A DNA stretch of 8,659 bases from Kiritimatiellia bacterium (GTDB lineage: Bacteria; Verrucomicrobiota; Kiritimatiellia; RFP12; UBA1067), in assembly GCA_017412325.1 (NCBI GenBank), contig JAFPYE010000061.1, forward strand, positions 1 through 8,659, given 5' to 3'. Position numbers and translations under genes: made by a program. The notes below the pieces were generated by a model, which saw only the letters and a program-made list of their open reading frames with translations, had not been told where the DNA came from and made no database searches. This document shows, in pieces, positions 1-4,363 of the stretch; the stretch's first letter is position 1, and every line of letters begins with the position of its first letter.

Positions 1-257
1 GATAGCGCCGCCCCTTTGCAGAAGTTCTCTCCGATACTATCCACCGTTGCATCATCAACCGTCGACGGAATCGTCAGCGTGCCGGTTATCTCGCCTGAAT
101 TGTTGGCCGTCACCCCTGTCAGCGTCGCTTTGCCAGACGACGTGGTGTATGACCATGTCAGGGTGCCATCGTCATACGTGTAGGTCGTTGCGCCCAGACA
201 GCGCAGTCCGGCGAACACAACCGCCGCACAGGCGGCACGCGTGAACAGTTTCTTCAT
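1..257 (-). CDS. Secreted BspA-like leucine-rich-repeat protein, 5' part (runs off left edge)
   Basis: The reading frame opens with ATG at 257 and stays open to base 1, giving 85 codons with no stop; the 3' end lies outside the window. Residues 1-23 form a Sec signal peptide: MKK, then a hydrophobic core ending in LGA. The mature start is rich in Thr, Gly, Tyr and Ser (TTYTYDDGTLTWSYTT), typical of a secreted, surface-exposed protein. Residues 57-83 (GTLTIPSTVDD...VDSIGENFCKGAAL) match the BspA-type LRR pattern, in which 'LTIPSTV..xxVTSIGxxAFxxCxxL' units repeat about every 23 residues, so more repeats are expected beyond the edge. An AAAGGA ribosome site lies 7-8 bases before the ATG. BspA-like proteins usually act in adhesion or surface display; the role here is inferred. 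It is 41 bp downstream of the small basic gene and probably shares its transcript. Confidence 0.75.
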   Translation of the reverse strand, partial: MKKLFTRAACAAVVFAGLRCLGATTYTYDDGTLTWSYTTSSGKATLTGVTANNSGEITGTLTIPSTVDDATVDSIGENFCKGAAL

Positions 258-298
258 TTGGTTTTCCTTTCGTGTTTTCTGGTTTTATTTTGAACAAA

Positions 299-514
299 TC
301 ACTTTTTCGCTGAAGACTCCGCAGGGCTTTCCCTGCCATTCGTCCGGGCAGAAAATCCCAGCCTTCGTCCCAGCCAATCGCAGATTTTTGCCTTCCTCCG
401 CTTTTTCCGGCGCAAAAAGCACCGGACGATGCGTTCGACATCGACATTCTCCGGCTGCACGGACGCTTGCGCCGCATCAGGGGCCATTTCCCCATCTTTC
501 GCAAATTCCTTCAT
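299..514 (-). CDS. Small very basic protein of unknown function (71 aa)
   Basis: No family is recognised. The case for a real gene rests on translation signals: an AGGAGGT Shine-Dalgarno sits 10 bases before ATG 514, and the gap from the upstream lipoprotein stop is only 4 bp. The first 28 residues are acidic to neutral (MKEFAKDGEMAPDAAQ...ENVDVE). Residues 29-53 are strongly basic with two cysteines and aromatic residues (IVRCFLRRKKRRKAKICDWLGRRLGF). The tail is polar and Lys/Ser-rich (ESSAKK). There is no signal peptide or membrane segment. The basic core could bind nucleic acid or an acidic membrane surface, but nothing shows which. It lies between a lipoprotein gene and an LRR surface-protein gene, probably in the same transcript. 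It may be a lineage-specific regulator or an incidental ORF that inherited a good ribosome site. Confidence 0.5.
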   Translation of the reverse strand: MKEFAKDGEMAPDAAQASVQPENVDVERIVRCFLRRKKRRKAKICDWLGRRLGFSARTNGRESPAESSAKK

Positions 515-518
515 CTTG

Positions 519-908
519 TCAGATACCTCCTTCCGCCTTGGCACAGGCTTGCTGCGCGGTCGCCTGAAAGATTTTCGACTGCAACTCCGCATCGCTGAAC
601 TTCAGGATTGCGCCCGTCTTTGACAGCGCCTTGACGAGCGAATCGATTGCGATTCCGTCTTCGTCGAGCCATACGACGCGCCATTCCACCCCAAGGTCAC
701 GAGACGTGTTATTAACGACGTTCGCCTGGAACGTGGCGTAGTCGCTCTTGCCTTTCGCGCATCTCGCATCGGCGACGTAGACCTTTGTGCCCAGGTCTGC
801 GCCAATGGTCACCCTTCTGTCGGGCGGCGGAACGTTCGTCGCCACGCAGCCAGAAGTAAAATTGCAGAACGTGAATGAGACCATAGACAGGACCCATCCC
901 AAGAGCAT
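519..908 (-). CDS. YcfL-like (DUF1425) lipoprotein
   Basis: A 129-residue protein with a hydrophobic N-terminus (LLGWVLSMVSFTFCNFTSGC) ending in a probable lipobox with Cys21; the -3 position is Thr, so the lipobox is non-canonical. The mature part resembles the YcfL/DUF1425 beta-sandwich: residues 43-49 VYVADAR, 58-68 ATFQANVVNNT, then 73-88 GVEWRVVWLDEDGIAI, which matches the family pattern 'v.l.N.t...v.YR..W.D.~G'. Family members are small periplasm-facing lipoproteins of unclear role, some associated with the LpoB/peptidoglycan synthesis neighbourhood. ATG 908 is chosen because GGAGGGAAGA directly precedes it. A GTG at 920 would add MEGR, which supplies the positive charge the signal peptide otherwise lacks, so 920 remains possible. 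It is the first gene of the left block and is 4 bp from the next gene. The lipoprotein call is fairly firm, the DUF1425 call moderate. Confidence 0.62.
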   Translation of the reverse strand: MLLGWVLSMVSFTFCNFTSGCVATNVPPPDRRVTIGADLGTKVYVADARCAKGKSDYATFQANVVNNTSRDLGVEWRVVWLDEDGIAIDSLVKALSKTGAILKFSDAELQSKIFQATAQQACAKAEGGI

Positions 909-937
909 TCTTCCCTCCACTGCCTTTCTCTACTTTC

Positions 938-980
938 TCCGCGCCTTTTCCCTGATAGGCCCGCCGCTCCAAGGCGCGGA
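938..980 (-). other. Long hairpin in the leader of the lipoprotein gene
   Basis: Bases 938-947 and 971-980 form a perfect 10-bp stem (CCGCGCCTT/AAGGCGCGG plus the closing T-A), with a 23-base loop that can fold further on its own GGC/GCC runs. On the minus strand it lies between the T7 run at 980-986 and the ribosome site of the lipoprotein gene. It leaves that ribosome site (about 910-918) free. No T run follows it, so it is not an intrinsic terminator by itself. It could stabilise the 5' end of the message or form part of the upstream RNA element. Confidence 0.5.
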
Positions 981-1361
981 AAAAAAGAGTGGCGTGCCTT
1001 ACATCCTCATGTCTACGATAGGCATCGCCAAACGCCCGTTGAAAAACATGACTCGAAAGCACGCCACGTGGCTTCCCACGCGACGCAACCTTCGTATTCC
1101 GCTTTTCAACTGAGAAATTGGCGATTTCATCGTAAGCGTCATACGCAGTTGCGTACGTGTTGCGGTCCTTTTGGGATTCCGCAACTCCCCGTTGCACTCG
1201 GCTTGCGGCGCGTTTCCTCAACGCGCCCAATCGAGATTCACGGGGTTCTGCCCTTCTCAAACAGTAGAAAGCTGGAGACCTTCTTTCTTCGATTCGGGCC
1301 GGCGGCGGGCCAATGCGCATCCGCCGATGTCAAAGATCAAGTTCCGCAGTTGCCCACGAAC
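979..1361 (-). ncRNA. Candidate structured RNA or long regulatory leader
   Basis: This stretch runs from the expected start of the 1368-1397 promoter to the T7 run. Read on the minus strand it holds, in order: a possible three-way junction (closing stem CCAATCGA 1227-1234 with 1289-1297 with one bulged base; arms 1266-1271/1283-1288 and 1243-1245/1251-1253); a perfect 8-bp hairpin with a 5-base loop (1207-1214/1220-1227); a 10-bp hairpin with a 2-base bulge (1159-1168/1174-1185); a small hairpin (1143-1147/1151-1155); and the terminator-like stem. It does not match RNase P RNA, tmRNA or SRP RNA: I find no matching conserved cores. The shorter stems could occur by chance; the 8- to 10-bp ones are less easily dismissed. 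A 202-codon frame also crosses this stretch but overlaps the lipoprotein gene and looks non-coding. Confidence 0.33.
980..1067 (-). terminator. Branched stem followed by T7 run: candidate intrinsic terminator or attenuator
   Basis: On the minus strand, GTGGCGTGC (1067-1059) pairs perfectly with GCACGCCAC (997-989). It is followed after two bases by seven Ts (986-980). The roughly 60 enclosed bases can form an inner TCATGT/ACATGA stem (1051-1046 with 1012-1007) and an apical CGAT/ATCG hairpin (1016-1019 with 1024-1027). Immediately upstream lies a CGTGG-gaag-CCACG hairpin (1080-1067) that shares base 1067. A stem closing so large a loop is longer than a textbook terminator. The stem plus T run just before a gene's leader nonetheless suggests transcription ends or is attenuated here. 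Confidence 0.42.
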
Positions 1362-1367
1362 GTCGAA

Positions 1368-1397
1368 ATTGTATCAAATCCTCCCTTGACCTGACAA
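1368..1397 (-). promoter_or_regulatory. Sigma-70-type promoter reading leftward
   Basis: On the minus strand the -35 box is TTGTCA (1397-1392) and the -10 box TACAAT (1373-1368), 18 bp apart, each one base off consensus. Transcription should begin near 1361. It reads into the hairpin-rich stretch and then the lipoprotein/small protein/LRR block, which would have a leader of about 450 nt. The 9-bp TCTAGA repeats lie directly upstream, where an activator could bind. Confidence 0.6.
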
Positions 1398-1412
1398 GTG
1401 CGATTTTTGGGG

Positions 1413-1448
1413 TCTGGAGGTTCTGGGAGTTCTAGAAACTCTAGAACG
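1413..1448. repeat. Imperfect 9-bp tandem repeat built on TCTAGA
   Basis: Four consecutive 9-mers read TCTGGAGGT, TCTGGGAGT, TCTAGAAAC and TCTAGAACG, in perfect 9-bp register. Two further units, TCTAGAAGT and CCTAGGATG, follow at 1494-1511. The last two units of the first block also form an inverted repeat, GTTCTAGA-aac-TCTAGAAC (1429-1447), extendable by GGG/CCC (1425-1427 with 1449-1451) across one mismatch. Four CTAG tetramers fall within about 75 bp. Confidence 0.65.
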
Positions 1449-1463
1449 CCCGCTGACGCGGGC
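1448..1463. other. Perfect GC hairpin GCCCGC-tgac-GCGGGC
   Basis: A 6-bp all-GC stem with a 4-base loop directly abuts the 9-bp repeats. No T run follows on either strand, so a terminator role is unsupported. Confidence 0.5.
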
Positions 1464-1493
1464 TGTTCGAGGACGCGCCTTGACAGGTGCTAT

Positions 1494-1511
1494 TCTAGAA
1501 GTCCTAGGATG
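1494..1511. repeat. Second block of the 9-bp repeat (two units)
   Basis: TCTAGAAGT and CCTAGGATG lie in 9-bp register with each other and resemble the units at 1413-1448. Each is centred on CTAG. The block is separated from the first by the 1448-1463 hairpin and a TTGACA at 1480-1485. Confidence 0.5.
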
Positions 1512-1566
1512 ACATGCGGCAGCAGAGTTTGGAAAGCAAAATGAGAATTATATGCGGAAAATCTTG

Positions 1567-1584
1567 GAGCCGTTCTTACGGCTC
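1567..1584. other. Perfect hairpin GAGCCGT-tctt-ACGGCTC
   Basis: A 7-bp stem with a 4-base loop, extendable by CTT/AAG past a single bulged G. No T tract follows on either strand within a terminator-like distance. Confidence 0.5.
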
Positions 1585-1635
1585 AAGCGCGGGGCGCGGC
1601 AGGGCGCGTGTGAAGAAACAATCGCGACGCAGGGG

Positions 1636-1660
1636 TAACCGCCGCGGAGCGCGGCGGTTA
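1636..1660. other. Perfect 10-bp hairpin TAACCGCCGC-ggagc-GCGGCGGTTA
   Basis: This is the strongest inverted repeat in the window: ten perfect pairs and a 5-base loop. It lies in the intergenic gap downstream of the sigma/anti-sigma pair. No T run is adjacent, so it is more like a REP-type palindrome or mRNA 3'-end stabiliser than an intrinsic terminator. Confidence 0.6.
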
Positions 1661-1852
1661 TGGCTGAATCCGGCCGATCGTCTAAGCGCGAAAGGCGTGA
1701 CGACGCCGAAACAACGGTTTGACCGAGCTGTCGGGCCCGGAGTCGCGCGCTTTTTCGGGCGACCCTGCCGCGACAACCGCCGCGACGGACTAGCGCGGAG
1801 GGACTGCAGGCTGCACCGGCCGTCAATGTTGAATTAAGAACGTGCTACACCT

Positions 1853-2347
1853 TCAGCGGTATTGCGCGGCGAAAGCGCCGCGTGCGCGCAGCTCCGCGTC
1901 GGTGAGCGGACTGAGGCCCTTCGCCTTCAAATAGCGCACCGCCTTGCGATACGGCACGCGCGCCACCGCGACGCCGCGCAACGCCGCCGCGTTCTGCCGC
2001 GTCAGGAAATCGTTGTCCCAGCTGCCGTCCGCACGCTGCGACGCGACGAGTTCCTTCAGCGCCGCTTCGTCCGGCGCATAGGCGACGGTGTAGACGCGCG
2101 CCGCGGCGGGAATCGCCGCCGGACGCGTCGGCTGGAGGAAAATCGACAGCGCAATCGCAGCAAAGAGCGACGCCGCCACGAGATACCCCGCACGCGGCCA
2201 CCAGAGGGCCGGTCCCTGCCGCCACGGGGCCTGTCCCCGGAGGCGCTCCGCGCGCGGCTCGACCGTCGCGGCGGCGCAGAGGCGACCGACCACCGCACGG
2301 TAGCCGGGCCCGAGTTCATCCAGCGTCGCTTCAAGATCCGCGTTCAT
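1853..2347 (-). CDS. Single-pass membrane protein, putative anti-sigma partner
   Basis: A 164-residue protein: a soluble N-terminal part (1-52), one membrane segment at about 53-71 (AGYLVAASLFAAIALSIFL), and an external C-terminal part. ATG 2347 overlaps the sigma gene by 17 bp and has AAGGAG 7 bases upstream. The position after an ECF sigma gene, the topology and the size are those of a membrane anti-sigma factor. I see no HxxxCxxC zinc motif, so it is not a classical ZAS protein. Residues 98-125 (KELVASQRADGSWDNDF...NAAALRG) resemble a single squalene-cyclase/terpenoid-toroid QW-type repeat (Q..DGSW...), unusual for this role. The C-terminus is Arg/Ala-rich (PYRKAVRYLKAKGLSPLTDAELRARG). The anti-sigma role is inferred from context; the sequence alone would make it a hypothetical membrane protein. 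Confidence 0.7.
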   Translation of the reverse strand: MNADLEATLDELGPGYRAVVGRLCAAATVEPRAERLRGQAPWRQGPALWWPRAGYLVAASLFAAIALSIFLQPTRPAAIPAAARVYTVAYAPDEAALKELVASQRADGSWDNDFLTRQNAAALRGVAVARVPYRKAVRYLKAKGLSPLTDAELRARGAFAAQYR

Positions 2348-2828
2348 CGAATATCTCCTTCAGCTTCTTCAAGGCGTTCGACATCCTCGACTTGACCGTT
2401 CCAACCGGAATCCCGAGAATGGCCGCGACCTCCGCGTACGGCAGGTCTTGGAACACCCCGAGCTCCACCACGTCGCGCAAGGGTTCGGAGAGCCGCGCGA
2501 CCGCCCAGCGGACGTCCTCGCGCGCGCAGCTCGTCGACGGATCCGCCGTCGTCGGCTGCTCCTGCCCCCAGCTTTCCTCGCGCCGCTCCCTGCGGGTCTG
2601 GCGGCGCAAGGCGTCGAGCCGCACCTGCCGGGCCATCAGGAAGAGGAAGGTCGACAGCTTCGCCGTCGGCTCGTACTGGTCGCGGTAGTTCCACAGCCGG
2701 AGGTACGTTTCCTGGACGAGGTCTTCGCCTTCATCGTATGAAACGCCCTGACGCCAGAAGAAGTTCAGGAGATTTTTTTCAAATGTGCGCGCCTCCGCCA
2801 TGAGGCGCTCGGCGTCACGGTCCAACAT
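2331..2828 (-). CDS. ECF-like RNA polymerase sigma-70 factor
   Basis: A 165-residue sigma factor with only regions 2 and 4. Region 2 spans about 14-80: 36-48 DLVQETYLRLWNY is the region 2.2 core-binding helix and 57-77 KLSTFLFLMARQVRLDALRRQ is region 2.3/2.4 for -10 melting and recognition. A polar linker (81-104) follows. Region 4 spans 106-158, with the helix-turn-helix YAEVAAILGIPVGTVKSRMSNA that reads the -35 element. ATG 2828 is chosen because GGAGGTGG lies 6-7 bases upstream and because the homology begins there; a longer open frame to 2996 gives only Arg/Ser-rich shadow sequence. It overlaps the CvpA gene by 14 bp and the downstream membrane protein by 17 bp, the usual sigma/anti-sigma coupling. 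Its targets are unknown; the operon suggests an envelope signal. Confidence 0.9.
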   Translation of the reverse strand: MLDRDAERLMAEARTFEKNLLNFFWRQGVSYDEGEDLVQETYLRLWNYRDQYEPTAKLSTFLFLMARQVRLDALRRQTRRERREESWGQEQPTTADPSTSCAREDVRWAVARLSEPLRDVVELGVFQDLPYAEVAAILGIPVGTVKSRMSNALKKLKEIFDERGS

Positions 2829-3216
2829 GGCGCGCCACCTCCGACGCGAGGGCGGAATACTCGAGCCCCAATCCGAGATACCCCCAGGCGACGACGACCG
2901 CCGCGCCCGTCGCAAGACCGACAAGGCAGCCGAAGAGCGCGTCCGACGGCTGCGCCAGCGCGCCGTTGACGAGCTTGCGCACGAGGACGCGCACAAGGCC
3001 GAACGCCAGGAGCGTGGCCACCAGCACCGCGCCCGCGCGCTGCCAGCCCACCGTGAGATACGCCGCCGAATACCGCCAGCCGAAGGTGCCCGTCGCCGAC
3101 GCCGCGAGCGTCGCCATGAGAAACGCGAGCGTGCCGGAGAGGCCCCGGAAGAGGCCCAGGACCGCGAGCGCGATCGCGAGCCCCCCCAACGCGTAGTCTG
3201 CCGGCAGCAGGTTCAC
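2815..3216 (-). CDS. CvpA-family membrane protein
   Basis: A 133-residue, very hydrophobic protein with four likely membrane segments at about 8-25, 28-45, 60-79 and 93-115. The opening (PADYALGGLAIALAVLGLFRGLSG) is the CvpA pattern: an Asp at the first helix, then a conserved RG after it. PSDALFGCLVGLATGAAVVV matches the fourth helix of the family. CvpA was named for colicin V export in E. coli, and family members affect envelope integrity and purine-gene expression; the function here is not known. The GTG start at 3216 lies 4 bp after the TPR lipoprotein stop, with AGGAAG 10 bases upstream. A longer frame to 3315 would overlap that gene and has no hydrophobic content. It ends inside the sigma gene. 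Confidence 0.75.
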   Translation of the reverse strand: MNLLPADYALGGLAIALAVLGLFRGLSGTLAFLMATLAASATGTFGWRYSAAYLTVGWQRAGAVLVATLLAFGLVRVLVRKLVNGALAQPSDALFGCLVGLATGAAVVVAWGYLGLGLEYSALASEVARHVGP

Positions 3217-3220
3217 GCCG

Positions 3221-4363
3221 TCACCGCTTCCTGACGGGAATCGTCGCGCGGTACTGCTGGTAGACCGCGGCGGTTTTGCCGCGCCCGGCCTTCTGCAGCG
3301 CGCGGATGAGCGCATCGATCGCCGTCACGTCGTTCGGGCTCGCCGCGACCGCGCGCGAGAACGTCTCGACCGCGACCGCCGCCTGCCCGAGCTTCAGCGC
3401 GAGCTCGCCCGTGTGCAAGTGGACGTCCTTCGCGCTCGGACGGAGCGCGCAGGCGACCTTGTAGTAGTTGAGCGCCTCCAGCTGGCCCGGCTTCGACGTG
3501 TCGGTCTTCTCCCACGCCTTCGCGAGCCCCAGCGCCGCCGGATAGCTCAGCACGTCGGCGACGTACGCGTCGTTGTAGCGCAGCTTCGCCGTCTTGAACG
3601 TCTGCTTCGCCCACGCGGCCTCGGCCTTCTTGAGCGCCGCCGCGCTCGCCGCCACATCGCGCTTGTCCGCGCCCGGACGCTGCGCGGCCTCGCGCGCGAT
3701 CGTCTCCTTCAGTTCGGGGATCGTCGTGCGCTGGACGCGCTTGACCTTGTCGTCCACGCCCTTGGCGAGCCGCACGAAGAGGTCGAACTGGTCGATGGCG
3801 GACTCGTTGTAGCCGAACGCGTCGCGGTAGAGCTTGCCGAGGTGGTAGCGCGCCGCCGCGTTGCGCCCGTCGAGGCGGATGGCCGCCAGGAGGCGCGTCC
3901 GCGCCCGCGCGCGCACTTCCTCGAGGTCGCTGCCGCTCGCGCCGAGCTGCATGATGTCGACGATGGCGAGCCCCGTCAGCCCGCGCGAACGGACCTCGGG
4001 CTCGGCGGAATCGGCGAGCTGCCGGAAGAGCGCCGCCGTCCGCGCGTAGTCCTTCCGGTAGAACGCGACCTGCGCGGCGACTTCGACGACGTCGCGGTCG
4101 CTGCCGGCCAGTTCCACCGCGCGGTCGATCGCCGCCGCCGCGTCGGGAAGCTCGCCGAGCGCGACGAGCGCCTGGGCCTGGAGGACGAGCGCATCCACGT
4201 TGCCGGGATTGCGCTCGAGCCCCGCCGCCAGCGACTTCACCGCGCGCTTCAGGTCGCGGCTCTCGAACGCCGCCCGGCCCGCCGCGAAATCGGCGCTGCC
4301 GTCGTCCTTCTCGCAGCCGGCGACGACCGCCGCGAGCGCGAGCGCCGCGAGGCACTTAAGCAC
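3221..4363 (-). CDS. TPR-repeat lipoprotein
   Basis: A 380-residue protein beginning with GTG at 4363, overlapping the mutase stop by 8 bp (GTGCTTAA). A lipoprotein signal follows (LKCLAALALAAVVAGC, Cys17), with lipobox VAGC. The next residues (EKDDGSAD) include no Asp at +2, consistent with outer-membrane sorting by E. coli rules. Mature residues 23-56 and 57-90 are clear TPR units (ADFAAGRAAFESRDLKRAVKSL... and ALVLQAQALVALGELPDAAAAI...); weaker units lie at 91-120 and 166-200. Another pair occurs at 314-346 and 347-372. The middle (200-290) is charged and helical. TPR lipoproteins act as scaffolds in envelope assembly, polysaccharide export or secretion; nothing identifies the partner. An alternative start at 4615 would add an Arg/Ser-rich out-of-frame shadow of the mutase and is rejected. 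No clear Shine-Dalgarno is seen, so expression probably relies on coupling. Confidence 0.85.
   Translation of the reverse strand: MLKCLAALALAAVVAGCEKDDGSADFAAGRAAFESRDLKRAVKSLAAGLERNPGNVDALVLQAQALVALGELPDAAAAIDRAVELAGSDRDVVEVAAQVAFYRKDYARTAALFRQLADSAEPEVRSRGLTGLAIVDIMQLGASGSDLEEVRARARTRLLAAIRLDGRNAAARYHLGKLYRDAFGYNESAIDQFDLFVRLAKGVDDKVKRVQRTTIPELKETIAREAAQRPGADKRDVAASAAALKKAEAAWAKQTFKTAKLRYNDAYVADVLSYPAALGLAKAWEKTDTSKPGQLEALNYYKVACALRPSAKDVHLHTGELALKLGQAAVAVETFSRAVAASPNDVTAIDALIRALQKAGRGKTAAVYQQYRATIPVRKR

Larger units (their letters stand above)
1398..1852. other. Intergenic region with repeats and GC hairpins, no convincing gene
   Basis: These 455 bp separate the end of the right operon from the leftward promoter. 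They contain a 9-bp-period repeat, a run of perfect hairpins (1448-1463, 1567-1584, 1636-1660, 1694-1707, and an imperfect one at 1740-1765) and an AT-rich patch at 1540-1562. An open frame of 107 codons on the plus strand (1514-1837) has no ribosome site, is dominated by Arg, and is crossed by the hairpins, so it is not called. I see no canonical terminator with a T run directly after the stop at 1853. Confidence 0.6.

Noticed and set aside
999..1184. 61-codon minus-strand frame inside the same stretch
   Set aside because: It is basic and featureless, lies across the terminator-like stem, and no good Shine-Dalgarno was found.
1201..1240. GAGGAAA in the leader as an RNase P conserved core
   Set aside because: It lies inside the loop and arm of the 1207-1227 hairpin, lacks the following GTCCG, and the other RNase P cores (such as ACAGAA near the 3' end) are missing.
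712..1320. 202-codon open frame on the minus strand across the leader
   Set aside because: Its last third overlaps the lipoprotein gene in another frame, it has no ribosome site at its start, it is Arg-rich without any recognisable domain, and strong hairpins cross it. It may be a shadow of a structured RNA or repeat; a conserved-frame test would settle it.
1480..1510. Plus-strand promoter with perfect TTGACA
   Set aside because: The only -10 candidate (TAGGAT, 1505-1510) is 19 bp away, and no gene follows on that strand. It remains possible if a rightward RNA is found.
1547..1575. Perfect TATAAT -10 box on the minus strand (1552-1547)
   Set aside because: No -35 resembling TTGACA lies 16-18 bp upstream (GAACGG/AACGGC), and the AT patch alone can explain it.
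1514..1837. 107-codon plus-strand frame in the intergenic gap
   Set aside because: No ribosome site, Arg-dominated composition, and its sequence is made up of the hairpins described.
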